DNA from: an uncultured Eubacteriales bacterium
Lineage (GTDB): Bacteria; Bacillota; Clostridia; Christensenellales; QALW01
DNA length: 5,709 nucleotides
Assembly (NCBI GenBank): GCA_900552055.1
Contig: URYI01000124.1
Span: forward strand, 1 to 5,709
Direction of reading: 5' to 3'
Shown: one piece after another, positions 1-5,254 of the stretch
Layout of the letters: each line of letters begins with the position of its first letter
How positions within the stretch are numbered: position 1 is the stretch's first letter
Translations under genes and position numbers: made by a program
The notes under the pieces: generated by a model
What the model was told of the DNA's origin: nothing
What the model saw: only the letters and a program-made list of their open reading frames with translations
The model's database searches: none

Positions 1-40
1 CCGGGCGGCCCTTTGGGCCGCAAACGCCGCCGCCCCGGCT
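1..40. other. GC-rich nested hairpin at the left edge
   Basis: A 7-bp perfect stem GCGGCCC/GGGCCGC (5-11 and 15-21) with a TTT loop sits at the window edge. An outer, slightly imperfect pairing is possible between CCGGGCGGC (1-9) and GCCGCCCCGG (about 30-39). The stretch is much more GC-rich than the AT-rich bases after it. On the plus strand no T-run follows the stem. On the minus strand the downstream side lies outside the window, so a terminator can be neither confirmed nor excluded. Confidence 0.35.
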
Positions 41-207
41 ATGCGCAGTTTTGTAATCGCTCCATAAGAAAAGCTTCTCCACAAATATTCTAAAATAAAA
101 CATAACAAAATAACAAAACTGACAGGACAACCTGTTAATTATATTTCTCAGTTTCATTTAAGCCTTAACTGAAAAATGTTCTTTATGTCATCAAGCCCCG
201 GTTCCTA
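41..207. other. AT-rich intergenic tail downstream of the HTH/helical-repeat gene
   Basis: No gene is supported here. Short open frames run in from the left edge on the plus strand and stop by about position 93, with nothing recognisable in them. Apart from the weak terminator-like hairpin at 122-135 there is a second inverted repeat, TCAGTT (148-153) with AACTGA (167-172). It could form a 6-bp stem in the 3' untranslated region of the minus-strand transcript. Confidence 0.4.
90..135 (-). terminator. Weak intrinsic terminator of the HTH/helical-repeat gene
   Basis: The 5-bp perfect stem ACAGG/CCTGT (122-126 and 131-135) has a 4-nt loop. Read on the minus strand it is followed by a strongly T-rich tract across about 118-90, made of several TTTT blocks broken by G or A. 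It lies about 70 bp past the stop codon at 208. The stem is short, so efficiency is doubtful. On the plus strand the stem is also followed by a T-rich stretch, so it could act in both directions. Confidence 0.45.
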
Positions 208-1086
208 TTAGCTTTTACATTTTGTCACCCATTTCTCCCAACGCGGATCCCCCATAATCTCCCTTTCAACATGGGCATAATCAGGAACGTGCCAAAATGG
301 CCAATCTTCAGGCAGATACCGGGCAATTTCACATTCCGCTTCAGTTGTAAATGCAACCTGGGATATTAATTGCGCCGTGTAATAGTGCTCCCCCCCATCG
401 CAGACCGCTTCAAGCGCTCTCGCATGACTAAGTGCTTTATCAAGAGAATTAAAAGCGCCGTCATGGTACCCCCGCTCCCATTCCAGCCGGGACAGATACA
501 GATACAGCTTAATAATATTATCATTATGCAATCCGTAATTGCCATCATCACACAACAAATCATAAAGAGAGATGGCCCCTTTAATTTTTGCAATCGGCAT
601 ATCGCTTTTATAATGATTTTTATTAACCATAAGAGCGCGGACCATTTGCTCAGAAAAAATATCCGCCATTTTAAGCAGCAATTCGCCAATATACCGCGCC
701 TGCTTTTGCCCGTTCTCAGCTTTCGCAAGCAGAACCTCGCGGCATTTCCTAATATCCGGCATCTGCCCGGCATATGAGACTGCTTTTTCATATTCGCCTA
801 TATTGCAATATAATGTAACCAAAATAGCAATAGCTTCAGCGCAAATCGAATAGTTGCAGTCCGAATTGACAAGCATTTCGCAGATTTTTATCGATTCCGC
901 CCAGTATGGATTCTGCTCATGAACGTCAATATCATGTCGTATATAATCGTCTTTATCATAATACTGCCATTCCTGATACCTTCTCCAGCCCGCCTCGGAA
1001 AGCGTATCCGCCAGCGCAATCAGCAGCCTCTCATTTTGAGGAAATTCCGCAAGGCCCTCGCGCAAAACAGACAGGCATTCATCCAC
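208..1086 (-). CDS. Helical-repeat (TPR-like) C-terminal piece of the split regulator
   Basis: This 292-residue open frame is the sensory or interaction half of the split regulator; in this frame the reading is open back to about 1149. It opens with LSVLREGLAEFPQNERLLIALADTL, a TPR-like helix pair typical of the region after the HTH in these Clostridial regulators. It continues as predicted helical hairpins, for example EAIAILVTLYCNIGEYEKAVSYA and SRLEWERGYHDGAFNSLDKALSHA, and ends in an aromatic-rich segment PEDWPFWHVPDYAHVEREI. There is no signal peptide or membrane segment. Such domains usually mediate protein or peptide contacts, but no ligand can be inferred. The nominal GTG start at 1086 has no ribosome binding site, so this is probably not a separate gene. 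Confidence 0.6.
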   Translation of the reverse strand: MDECLSVLREGLAEFPQNERLLIALADTLSEAGWRRYQEWQYYDKDDYIRHDIDVHEQNPYWAESIKICEMLVNSDCNYSICAEAIAILVTLYCNIGEYEKAVSYAGQMPDIRKCREVLLAKAENGQKQARYIGELLLKMADIFSEQMVRALMVNKNHYKSDMPIAKIKGAISLYDLLCDDGNYGLHNDNIIKLYLYLSRLEWERGYHDGAFNSLDKALSHARALEAVCDGGEHYYTAQLISQVAFTTEAECEIARYLPEDWPFWHVPDYAHVEREIMGDPRWEKWVTKCKS

Positions 1087-1145
1087 CCAATCATCGTCGG
1101 CCCGGCTTTTAATGCAAAACGCATTTACCCTTTGGATTATTGCAT

Positions 1146-1367
1146 CTATTTTTTATCGCGATCATTCTGATAACCAAACAATTCATCAATAGAAATACCA
1201 AAATAATTGGCTATGCTCGGTATAAGTTCCATATCGGGATAACTTCCTCCGGCTTCCCAGCGCGAAACCGCCTGAGGCGTCACGCCAAGCGCCGCCGCCA
1301 GCTTTTCCTGCGTGTTTGCGCATTTGCACCGTAATGTTTTAATTCTTTCGCCTATATCTATTTTCAC
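1146..1367 (-). CDS. XRE family HTH domain protein (N-terminal piece of the split gene)
   Basis: This 73-residue product is almost entirely one Cro/C1-type helix-turn-helix (about residues 6-62). TQEKLAAALGVTPQAVSRWEAG carries helices 2 and 3, and the tail YPDMELIPSIANYFGISIDELFG is typical of the family. It would bind DNA in the cytoplasm. The start is GTG, chosen because AGGAGG at 1375-1380 sits 7 nt upstream. As it stands, the product lacks the C-terminal domain expected of its family because the frame closes after the A6 run. A lone XRE domain of this length can be functional in other proteins, so activity of the truncated form is possible. Unusually, CKCANTQ replaces the more common RxxxLTQ at the start of helix 2. 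Confidence 0.75.
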   Translation of the reverse strand: MKIDIGERIKTLRCKCANTQEKLAAALGVTPQAVSRWEAGGSYPDMELIPSIANYFGISIDELFGYQNDRDKK

Positions 1368-1381
1368 GCTTATTCCTCCTA

Positions 1382-1880
1382 AAGAATAATTTCAGTCTGT
1401 AAGGTTAAAGGAAAGTTGAAGTTCTTCAGTTCTTCCGCTGCAATAGTTTCGCTGCAAAACGCACAAGTTCCGGAAAAGACGCGAAACTTTATGCAGAAAT
1501 CATACCTGTTATGCCGTCCAAGCGCGCTTTTAACGCTGAGGAAAATATAAATACGGACGTCCGGAATACCTGCGGAGAGCCAACGTAAATTTGCGTCGGA
1601 TTGGCTCCGGCAGTTATTGTCCGTTCTGCCAGGCGGCACGGCAAAAAGGCCTTTTCTCAAAACTGTATTGAGCATTGCAGCAATTACCGCCGCTGCAACG
1701 GGAAATACATCGCTTGAAACATTGCCATGCAGTTCATCCCAATTTCATCCGCTTCCATCCCGTACAGTCTCCTTCTGCCTTGAACAGGCCGCCCCGGCGC
1801 AATGTGCCTCCTGCCAATTCCTTAAAAAGCACAGGCTTGAGCCGCTTTTCTTGCATAGCGGCAGCGGCTGACATTAAACC
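1382..1880. other. Palindrome-dense non-coding stretch upstream of the HTH gene
   Basis: No convincing gene is seen, though several frames stay open for 50-120 codons on the minus strand without protein-like features. The stretch is rich in dyads: AGTTTCGC/GCGAAACT (1445-1452 with 1481-1488); CGGACGTCCG (1554-1563); AAGCGCGCTT near 1520; an imperfect GGAGAGCCAA/TTGGCTCC stem around 1573-1610; AAAAGGCCTTTT (1644-1655); TTGCAGC/GCTGCAA (1675-1681 with 1692-1698); and AGCCGCT/AGCGGCT around 1840-1870. It could be a structured 5' leader or small RNA for the minus-strand HTH gene, a dispersed repeat, or a decayed gene. The sequence alone does not decide. Confidence 0.4.
1734..1874 (-). CDS. Possible small ORF of 46 residues, unknown
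   Basis: A 46-codon frame begins MSAAAAMQEKRLKP and ends WKRMKLG. It is listed only because it has a plausible start. AGAGAAGG (1884-1891) lies 9 nt upstream of the ATG, and a candidate promoter lies about 60-90 bp further up. The product is basic, with no recognisable domain, signal peptide or membrane segment. It lies inside the palindrome-rich stretch, where several frames are open by chance, so it may not be translated. A second tiny frame of 24 codons (1684-1758) follows in another frame with AGAAGGAG 10 nt upstream. Confidence 0.18.
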   Translation of the reverse strand: MSAAAAMQEKRLKPVLFKELAGGTLRRGGLFKAEGDCTGWKRMKLG

Positions 1881-1932
1881 ATGCCTTCTCTTTTAATCCT
1901 ACAGTGTCTTAAATTTCACCGGTGATATTAAT

Positions 1933-1961
1933 ATTATATTGATTATTTTTTAGAAAAACAA
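1933..1961 (-). promoter_or_regulatory. Candidate promoter reading toward the HTH gene
   Basis: On the minus strand a perfect TATAAT (1933-1938) lies 17 nt from TTGTTT (1956-1961), a weak -35. Transcription would start near 1926 and give a leader of about 560 nt before the HTH start at 1367. The surrounding DNA is very AT-rich, so chance matches are expected. A plus-strand TTGCAA-N18-TAAAAT match also exists nearby with no gene downstream. Confidence 0.35.
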
Positions 1962-1997
1962 TTATCAATTAGTTGTTTCATTTGCAACTATTGGTTG
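1956..1997. repeat. Overlapping inverted repeats beside the candidate promoter
   Basis: Three dyads overlap: AAACAA (1956-1961) with TTGTTT (1973-1978); CAATTAGTTG (1966-1975) with CAACTATTG (1985-1993), a 9-bp stem with one bulged T; and CAAC (1985-1988) with GTTG (1994-1997, one G shared in the spacer). The first two cannot form together. The core TAGTTG-N9-CAACTA could be an operator for a winged-helix regulator at the upstream edge of the minus-strand promoter, or alternative RNA folds. Confidence 0.35.
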
Positions 1998-2308
1998 TAT
2001 ATTGATAAAATTATTAAGACTGCCTGCACCGCTCTGTATAAAGAAATCTATAAAATAACTGCCATAAGAATTTAATCGGGAAAGCATCGGAGATATTTCC
2101 AAAATATCCAAACAAAGCTTGCCTGAAGCAAAATTGCATCATTCCCTTAAATATATAATCGCCATGCCCGCAGAAATATTCTTATTCTTAGAACCTGTTG
2201 GCACCTTCCCGCCCAGATACCCGCAGGCTCCCTTCTGACAAAGTATCCTAAAGCAATGGGACAAACAATTCAGCGCCGTTATGCAATCAACCGTTTAGTA
2301 TGGCCGGC

Positions 2309-3697
2309 TTATTTCATAAGCTTTTTAACAAGCCTCAGCTTCTTACTGCCAAAAGGCGGGAAAGCTGCCTCGGTCTTTATATGATTACTCCTAATGAGTA
2401 TACTTCTCCTATGAGAAAAGGTATCAAAAGTATATTTTCCGTGATATGCCCCCAAGCCCGACGCTCCTATACCCCCAAAGGGCAGCCTTGGATTTAAAAT
2501 ATGGCTGACAGTATCATTTATGCTGACGCCGCCTGACGGTATTCGGGAAAGCATCCGCCTGATAAAGAGTTTGTCATTGCTGAAAATATACAGTGCCAGA
2601 GGTTTAGCCCGTGAACAAATAAAGCCAACCGCTTCCTCTTCCTCCTCATATTCCAATACGGGCAAAATTGGGCCGAACAGCTCCTCACACATGCAGGCCG
2701 CGTCACTACCGGGACATAAAATGGCCGGTTCCACATAGCATGTGCTTTCATCCGCCGCCCCTCCTGTAATTATATATTGGCTGTCCGCTCTCAGTACTTC
2801 CATCAGCCTGCGTGTATGCGCCTGATTGACTATACGCCCGTATTCGGGATTATGCTTAATATCCTCCCCGTAAAAATCTTTTATCGCCCTCTTCAGCTCT
2901 TCCAGCAGTGCATCCTTTACTGATTTGTGTACAAAAACATAATCGGGCGCGACGCAGGTCTGACCGGCATTAAGCAGCTTGCCCCAAATAATCCGCCGCG
3001 CAGCAGTTTTTATATCGGCGCTCTGATGAACGATAACCGGGCTCTTGCCGCCCAGTTCCAGCGTAACTGGAATAAGCCTATGAGCAGCTGCCTCATAAAT
3101 TATTTTTCCTACCCTTTCACTGCCGGTAAAAAATATATAATCAAATCCCGCTTGGAGCAAAGCTGTATTATTTTTAATACCTCCATCCACGCAGCATATA
3201 TAATTTACGGGAAATATCTCGGCAAGCAATTCGCCTATAACCCCTGAAACAGTCGGAACATTTTCTGAAGGGCTTATCACGGCGCAGTTTCCGGCGGCTA
3301 TGGCTCCAACCAAAGGCTCCATGACCAGCTGGAAAGGATAATTATACGGCCCTATTATATAAACGCTGCCGTACGGCTCATTTATTATTTTACTTTGGGA
3401 GCGGAAAAGCGTTATGGGAGAATGGCAGGCCTTAGGTTTCATCCACCTTTTTAAATTTTTCATAGCAAAGCTTATACCGGAAAGTATAAAACCAATTTCC
3501 GAAGCATACCCTTCAAAAGCGCATTTCCCCAAATCCTTTTTCAAAGCCTCCAACAGTTTGTCCTCATATTTCAATATGCCGGCATGCAGCTTTTTGAGCT
3601 GTTCATGTCTAAAAGCCAGCTCCCGCGTACAGCCCGATGCAAAAAATTTTCTCTGTTTATCAAGGATCTCCTCCGCCCAGGCCTGTGTAATCTGCAT
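2309..3697 (-). CDS. Aldehyde dehydrogenase, class-3-like (NAD(P)+-dependent)
   Basis: This enzyme oxidises aldehydes to carboxylic acids with NAD(P)+ and is cytosolic or weakly membrane-associated. The product is 462 residues, the usual size for ALDH3-like bacterial enzymes. Landmarks in order are the helical N-terminus with QRKFFASG, the GPYNYPFQL motif with catalytic Asn119, the FFTGSERVG nucleotide-loop motif, TLELGGKSP with general base Glu214, NAGQTCVAPDY with nucleophile Cys248, CEELFGPILP with Glu339, and PFGGIGASGLGAYHG (about 406-420). The C-terminus is short and basic (KKLRLVKKLMK), as in many ALDH3 enzymes. The ATG at 3697 is preferred because AAGGGG lies 9 nt upstream and the sequence starts as homologues do; an in-frame ATG at 3730 has a poorer context. 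One oddity is that the usual KPSE motif reads SPSE (Ser142). The substrate is unknown. The gene is monocistronic, with its own promoter. Confidence 0.93.
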   Translation of the reverse strand: MQITQAWAEEILDKQRKFFASGCTRELAFRHEQLKKLHAGILKYEDKLLEALKKDLGKCAFEGYASEIGFILSGISFAMKNLKRWMKPKACHSPITLFRSQSKIINEPYGSVYIIGPYNYPFQLVMEPLVGAIAAGNCAVISPSENVPTVSGVIGELLAEIFPVNYICCVDGGIKNNTALLQAGFDYIFFTGSERVGKIIYEAAAHRLIPVTLELGGKSPVIVHQSADIKTAARRIIWGKLLNAGQTCVAPDYVFVHKSVKDALLEELKRAIKDFYGEDIKHNPEYGRIVNQAHTRRLMEVLRADSQYIITGGAADESTCYVEPAILCPGSDAACMCEELFGPILPVLEYEEEEEAVGFICSRAKPLALYIFSNDKLFIRRMLSRIPSGGVSINDTVSHILNPRLPFGGIGASGLGAYHGKYTFDTFSHRRSILIRSNHIKTEAAFPPFGSKKLRLVKKLMK

Positions 3698-3753
3698 AAA
3701 TCTCCACCCCTTCTGACCGGCGCATATCATTATTAAGCACGCCTTACAGAATG

Positions 3754-3783
3754 ATTATAGCACATGCAACGCATTTCAAACAA
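3754..3783 (-). promoter_or_regulatory. Extended -10 promoter of the aldehyde dehydrogenase
   Basis: On the minus strand a perfect TATAAT (3754-3759) is preceded by TGC (3760-3762), forming an extended -10, with TTGTTT (3778-3783) at 18 nt as a weak -35. Transcription would start near 3747. This leaves about 50 nt of leader before the ATG at 3697 but only about 17 nt before the alternative ATG at 3730, which supports the shorter protein. Confidence 0.65.
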
Positions 3784-3803
3784 GGCGCCGCCCTGCATTT
3801 ATC

Positions 3804-3840
3804 CCTTAAAAATATAAGCCCGGCCATTAAAAGCCGGGCT
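3804..3840 (-). terminator. Intrinsic terminator of the DUF3793-flavodoxin operon
   Basis: An 8-bp perfect stem AGCCCGGC/GCCGGGCT (3817-3824 and 3833-3840) with an 8-nt loop is followed on the minus strand by TATATTTTT. It lies about 30 bp past the flavodoxin stop and about 20 bp before the -35 of the next gene, so it separates the two units. The plus-strand side of the stem is followed by A residues rather than T, so it is directional. Confidence 0.85.
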
Positions 3841-3871
3841 GAAAAAATACATGCCGCCAAAAATAATTGAA

Positions 3872-4297
3872 TTATCCGGCCAAAGCCTTGCCCAGCGCAA
3901 TGCAGGCGGCGTCCGCCTCATCGTCAGGGGCCTCATTGCATATAACGCTTTGGCAGGCAAGCACAGCGCCGTCCTCCCGGCAGGTTTCCTCCCAGGAACG
4001 CATCCATTCCCCATCGCCCCAGCCATAGGAGCCGAACAATGCTATTTTTTTGCCCTGCAATTTGCTTTCGCAGCTGCTGAACATCGGCTCAAATTCGCCT
4101 TCCTCCAGCTGTTCCGCCCCCATTGAAGGGCAGCCGAAAGCTATGGCGTCATAGGAATCCATCATATCGGCGCTGAACTCAGCCGCGGTAAAAGTATTTA
4201 CTTCGCATCCCGCTTCCTGAGCCCCCTGGGCAACCTTGCCCGCCATCATCTCGGTATTGCCCGTGCCGCTCCAATATACTACTGCTATTTTGCTCAT
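3872..4297 (-). CDS. Flavodoxin (short-chain, FMN-binding)
   Basis: A cytosolic single-electron carrier that can stand in for ferredoxin when iron is scarce. The 141-residue length fits short-chain clostridial flavodoxins. The FMN phosphate loop SGTGNT is at residues 10-15 after the first beta strand (KIAVVYW). The 50s loop GCPSMGAEQLEE is at 55-66. The 90s loop GSYGWGDGEW is at 89-98, with Tyr91 and Trp93 as candidates for stacking on the isoalloxazine ring. The protein is strongly acidic, as usual for the family. The ATG at 4297 has AAAGGG 9 nt upstream. It is the second gene of an operon, 30 bp after the DUF3793 gene, and ends before a clear terminator. The dyads in the operon leader suggest metal-dependent control, consistent with a role under iron limitation; that link is inferred. 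Confidence 0.93.
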   Translation of the reverse strand: MSKIAVVYWSGTGNTEMMAGKVAQGAQEAGCEVNTFTAAEFSADMMDSYDAIAFGCPSMGAEQLEEGEFEPMFSSCESKLQGKKIALFGSYGWGDGEWMRSWEETCREDGAVLACQSVICNEAPDDEADAACIALGKALAG

Positions 4298-4327
4298 TTT
4301 ATTAAACCCTTTCTATGAAATTTCTTA

Positions 4328-4882
4328 TCATACAGCCACAGTTAGCTGTTGAACAGACCTGCCCTGGTTCCAGAGACGCATATACACTTCTCGGCATTTG
4401 TTGAATTTTGCGAACGCGCGTTCTGCCTCGCATTGATCCGAATATACCTTCCAGCATCCCACGCACTTGCTGTTACGCCCCTTATGCCTTATAAAGCCCT
4501 TGACGTCTTCAATGGGATAACCTAAAAAGACCCCTATCTCATGAGGAAAACCATTTGGGGCTGAAACAAGCCTGCTTTTAAGCGTTTCAAGCGCGCCGTC
4601 CAGACTGCAATACTCATATCCGCAGGCAGATAAAAGCTCGTTTACGCCCGGATGGTGCAGATCCTGCTCCAAGCGCGACCTTCTGTACACATATATCAAA
4701 ACGCCTTCCTTTACCCTTCCGAGAACTGTAAGCGCAATTCCCTTTGGACCCAGCTCGCAATTCCATTCCGCCAGTTCGGATATGAGCTGTTCATGAAGCC
4801 CGCAGTTCACATTAAACAGGCTGGCCGTTTTAAGAGAAGCCAGGGTGGGCGCGCAATGTGCAATAAGCTTTTGTTCCAGCAT
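4328..4882 (-). CDS. DUF3793 family protein, function unknown
   Basis: This 184-residue protein is recognised as DUF3793 from its N-terminal HCAPTLASLKTASLF (residues 9-23), the signature FPHEIGVFLGYPIEDVKGFI (112-131), the following GxxxKCVGCWKVY (Cys140 and Cys143), and the ending SVQQLTVAV. It has no signal peptide or membrane segment and is probably cytosolic. The conserved Cys-x2-Cys and other cysteines (Cys10, Cys27, Cys41, Cys87, Cys92) make metal or redox chemistry plausible, but no reaction is established. The ATG at 4882 is supported by AAGGAGG ending 5 nt upstream. It is the first gene of a two-gene operon with flavodoxin. Its leader carries two metalloregulator-like dyads, so it is probably made under the same condition as flavodoxin. 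I am confident of the family and make no functional claim. Confidence 0.88.
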   Translation of the reverse strand: MLEQKLIAHCAPTLASLKTASLFNVNCGLHEQLISELAEWNCELGPKGIALTVLGRVKEGVLIYVYRRSRLEQDLHHPGVNELLSACGYEYCSLDGALETLKSRLVSAPNGFPHEIGVFLGYPIEDVKGFIRHKGRNSKCVGCWKVYSDQCEAERAFAKFNKCREVYMRLWNQGRSVQQLTVAV

Positions 4883-4905
4883 GAATTCCTCCTTAAGTTT
4901 CTAAC

Positions 4906-4922
4906 CGGCGCCAATGGCGCCG
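4906..4922 (-). promoter_or_regulatory. GC-rich hairpin in the 5' leader of the DUF3793 operon
   Basis: A 7-bp perfect stem CGGCGCC/GGCGCCG encloses a 3-nt loop. It is transcribed between operator 1 and the ribosome binding site (AGGAGG at 4888-4893), about 12 nt upstream of the latter. No T-run follows on the minus strand, so it is not a simple terminator. It could stabilise the mRNA or affect initiation. Confidence 0.5.
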
Positions 4923-4926
4923 TTAT

Positions 4927-4944
4927 AGTTAGCTATATCTAACT
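4927..4944. promoter_or_regulatory. Operator 1: metalloregulator-like dyad in the DUF3793-flavodoxin leader
   Basis: AGTTAG-CTATAT-CTAACT has perfect 6-bp arms around a 6-bp spacer. It lies at about +53 to +70 from the predicted start of transcription and shares its arms with operators 2 and 3. The TTAG...CTAA arms recall DtxR/MntR-family sites, although the arm spacing is not that of the classical DtxR box. It may overlap a weaker second promoter (TTGTTT-N16-TATAGC on the minus strand). Confidence 0.7.
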
Positions 4945-4978
4945 CAAGCTTAAAAACAAGAGGCGTATACTGTCGTTA

Positions 4979-4996
4979 AGTTAGTTATCGCTAACT
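4979..4996. promoter_or_regulatory. Operator 2: same dyad overlapping the transcription start
   Basis: AGTTAG-TTATCG-CTAACT has perfect 6-bp arms. On the minus strand it begins 6 bp past the -10 element (5003-5008) and covers the expected +1. A bound repressor there would block open-complex formation or escape. Its centre is 52 bp, close to five helical turns, from the centre of operator 1. Confidence 0.75.
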
Positions 4997-5002
4997 ATTT
5001 GA

Positions 5003-5031
5003 AGGATACCACGGCACACGCCTTTTGTCAA
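5003..5031 (-). promoter_or_regulatory. Sigma-A-type promoter of the DUF3793-flavodoxin operon
   Basis: On the minus strand a perfect -35 TTGACA (5026-5031) is separated by exactly 17 nt from TATCCT (5003-5008). The predicted start near 4996 gives a leader of about 114 nt before the ATG at 4882. A consensus -35 with a near-consensus -10 suggests a strong promoter held down by the adjacent operators. Confidence 0.8.
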
Positions 5032-5254
5032 GCGTTTTAAACGCATTATTGCCTTAAATTCCCCATGCCCCAATAGAGCTTATCTTAGCAAAAAACTGAA
5101 CTGACTCCTATCCAGGCATTAACTCCCACCAGAACGGCCTAAGGCCGCACCCATGAGGTTGGCTGTTCAAACATATTTTCAGCGTTCCGCCCTTGACTCT
5201 AAATTCCTCAGAGATTTTATAAATTTTACGTTTGCAGCAAACCGAAAGAGTAAT
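5032..5254. other. Intergenic region between the HMA gene and the DUF3793 promoter
   Basis: No gene is supported. A 5-bp stem CGGCC/GGCCG (5135-5139 and 5143-5147) with a TAA loop lies about 110 bp past the HMA stop. On the minus strand it is followed by TTCTGGTGGG, which is not a T-run, so it is a poor terminator. A T6 run on the minus strand (around 5090-5096) has no good stem before it. The 3' end of the HMA transcript is therefore unclear. Confidence 0.4.

Larger units (their letters stand above)
208..1367 (-). pseudogene. XRE-type HTH regulator with helical-repeat domain, split by a frameshift
   Basis: Two adjacent minus-strand frames together make one protein of a kind common in Clostridia: an N-terminal Cro/C1-type HTH followed by a long helical, TPR-like C-terminal domain. 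The first frame ends ...DRDKK-stop at 1146-1148, directly after an A6 run (T6 on the plus strand, 1149-1154). A -1 shift at that run continues as IDAIIQRVNAF... with no stop until 208, giving about 386 residues. The GTG that opens the second frame at 1086 has no Shine-Dalgarno sequence, and 21 sense codons precede it in the same frame, so independent translation is unlikely. Possible causes are a real one-base deletion, a homopolymer sequencing error, or slippage on the A-run. Target genes cannot be told from the sequence. Confidence 0.7.
1881..2308. other. AT-rich intergenic region downstream of the aldehyde dehydrogenase
   Basis: No gene is supported. Besides the promoter-like and inverted-repeat elements listed separately, it holds a 7-bp AT-rich hairpin GATATTT/AAATATC (2092-2098 and 2102-2108) with a 3-nt loop and no T-run after it. 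No clear intrinsic terminator for the dehydrogenase gene is visible after its stop at 2309. A 42-codon minus-strand frame beginning MMQFCFRQALF near 2140 lacks a properly spaced ribosome binding site and resembles nothing recognisable. Confidence 0.45.

Noticed and set aside
366..791. 141-codon minus-strand frame inside the helical-repeat domain gene
   Set aside because: It lies wholly inside a longer frame with clear family features; its product is basic, Cys- and Met-rich, and resembles nothing known.
370..1170. Plus-strand frames opposite the split regulator (135, 68 and 83 codons)
   Set aside because: They are antisense to a recognisable protein, have no ribosome binding sites, and have implausible compositions.
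1445..1488. Inverted repeats as ends of an insertion sequence or as a CRISPR array
   Set aside because: There is no transposase, no target-site duplication that I can see, and no regularly spaced direct repeat; the dyads differ from one another.
1617..1896. Two plus-strand frames (84 and 73 codons) in the palindrome-rich stretch
   Set aside because: They overlap each other in different frames, have no Shine-Dalgarno sequence at their starts, and show no domain; they look like chance openings in GC-richer DNA.
2016..2143. About 42-codon minus-strand frame starting MMQFCFRQALF
   Set aside because: The purine run before it is too close to the ATG to be a good ribosome binding site, and the peptide has no recognisable feature.
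2518..3716. Several frames of 72-106 codons within the aldehyde dehydrogenase gene on both strands
   Set aside because: The aldehyde dehydrogenase frame explains this DNA completely; these are shadows.
3698..3730. Upstream in-frame ATG adding 11 residues to the aldehyde dehydrogenase
   Set aside because: It would leave a leader of only about 17 nt, has a poorer ribosome binding site, and the extra residues are not typical of the family.
3851..4126. 91-codon plus-strand frame opposite flavodoxin, and the overlapping 75-codon minus-strand frame at 3799-4026
   Set aside because: Both are shadows of the flavodoxin gene, and the second runs across its terminator.
5135..5147. CGGCC-TAA-GGCCG hairpin as a terminator for the HMA gene
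   Set aside because: The stem is short and no T-run follows on either strand.
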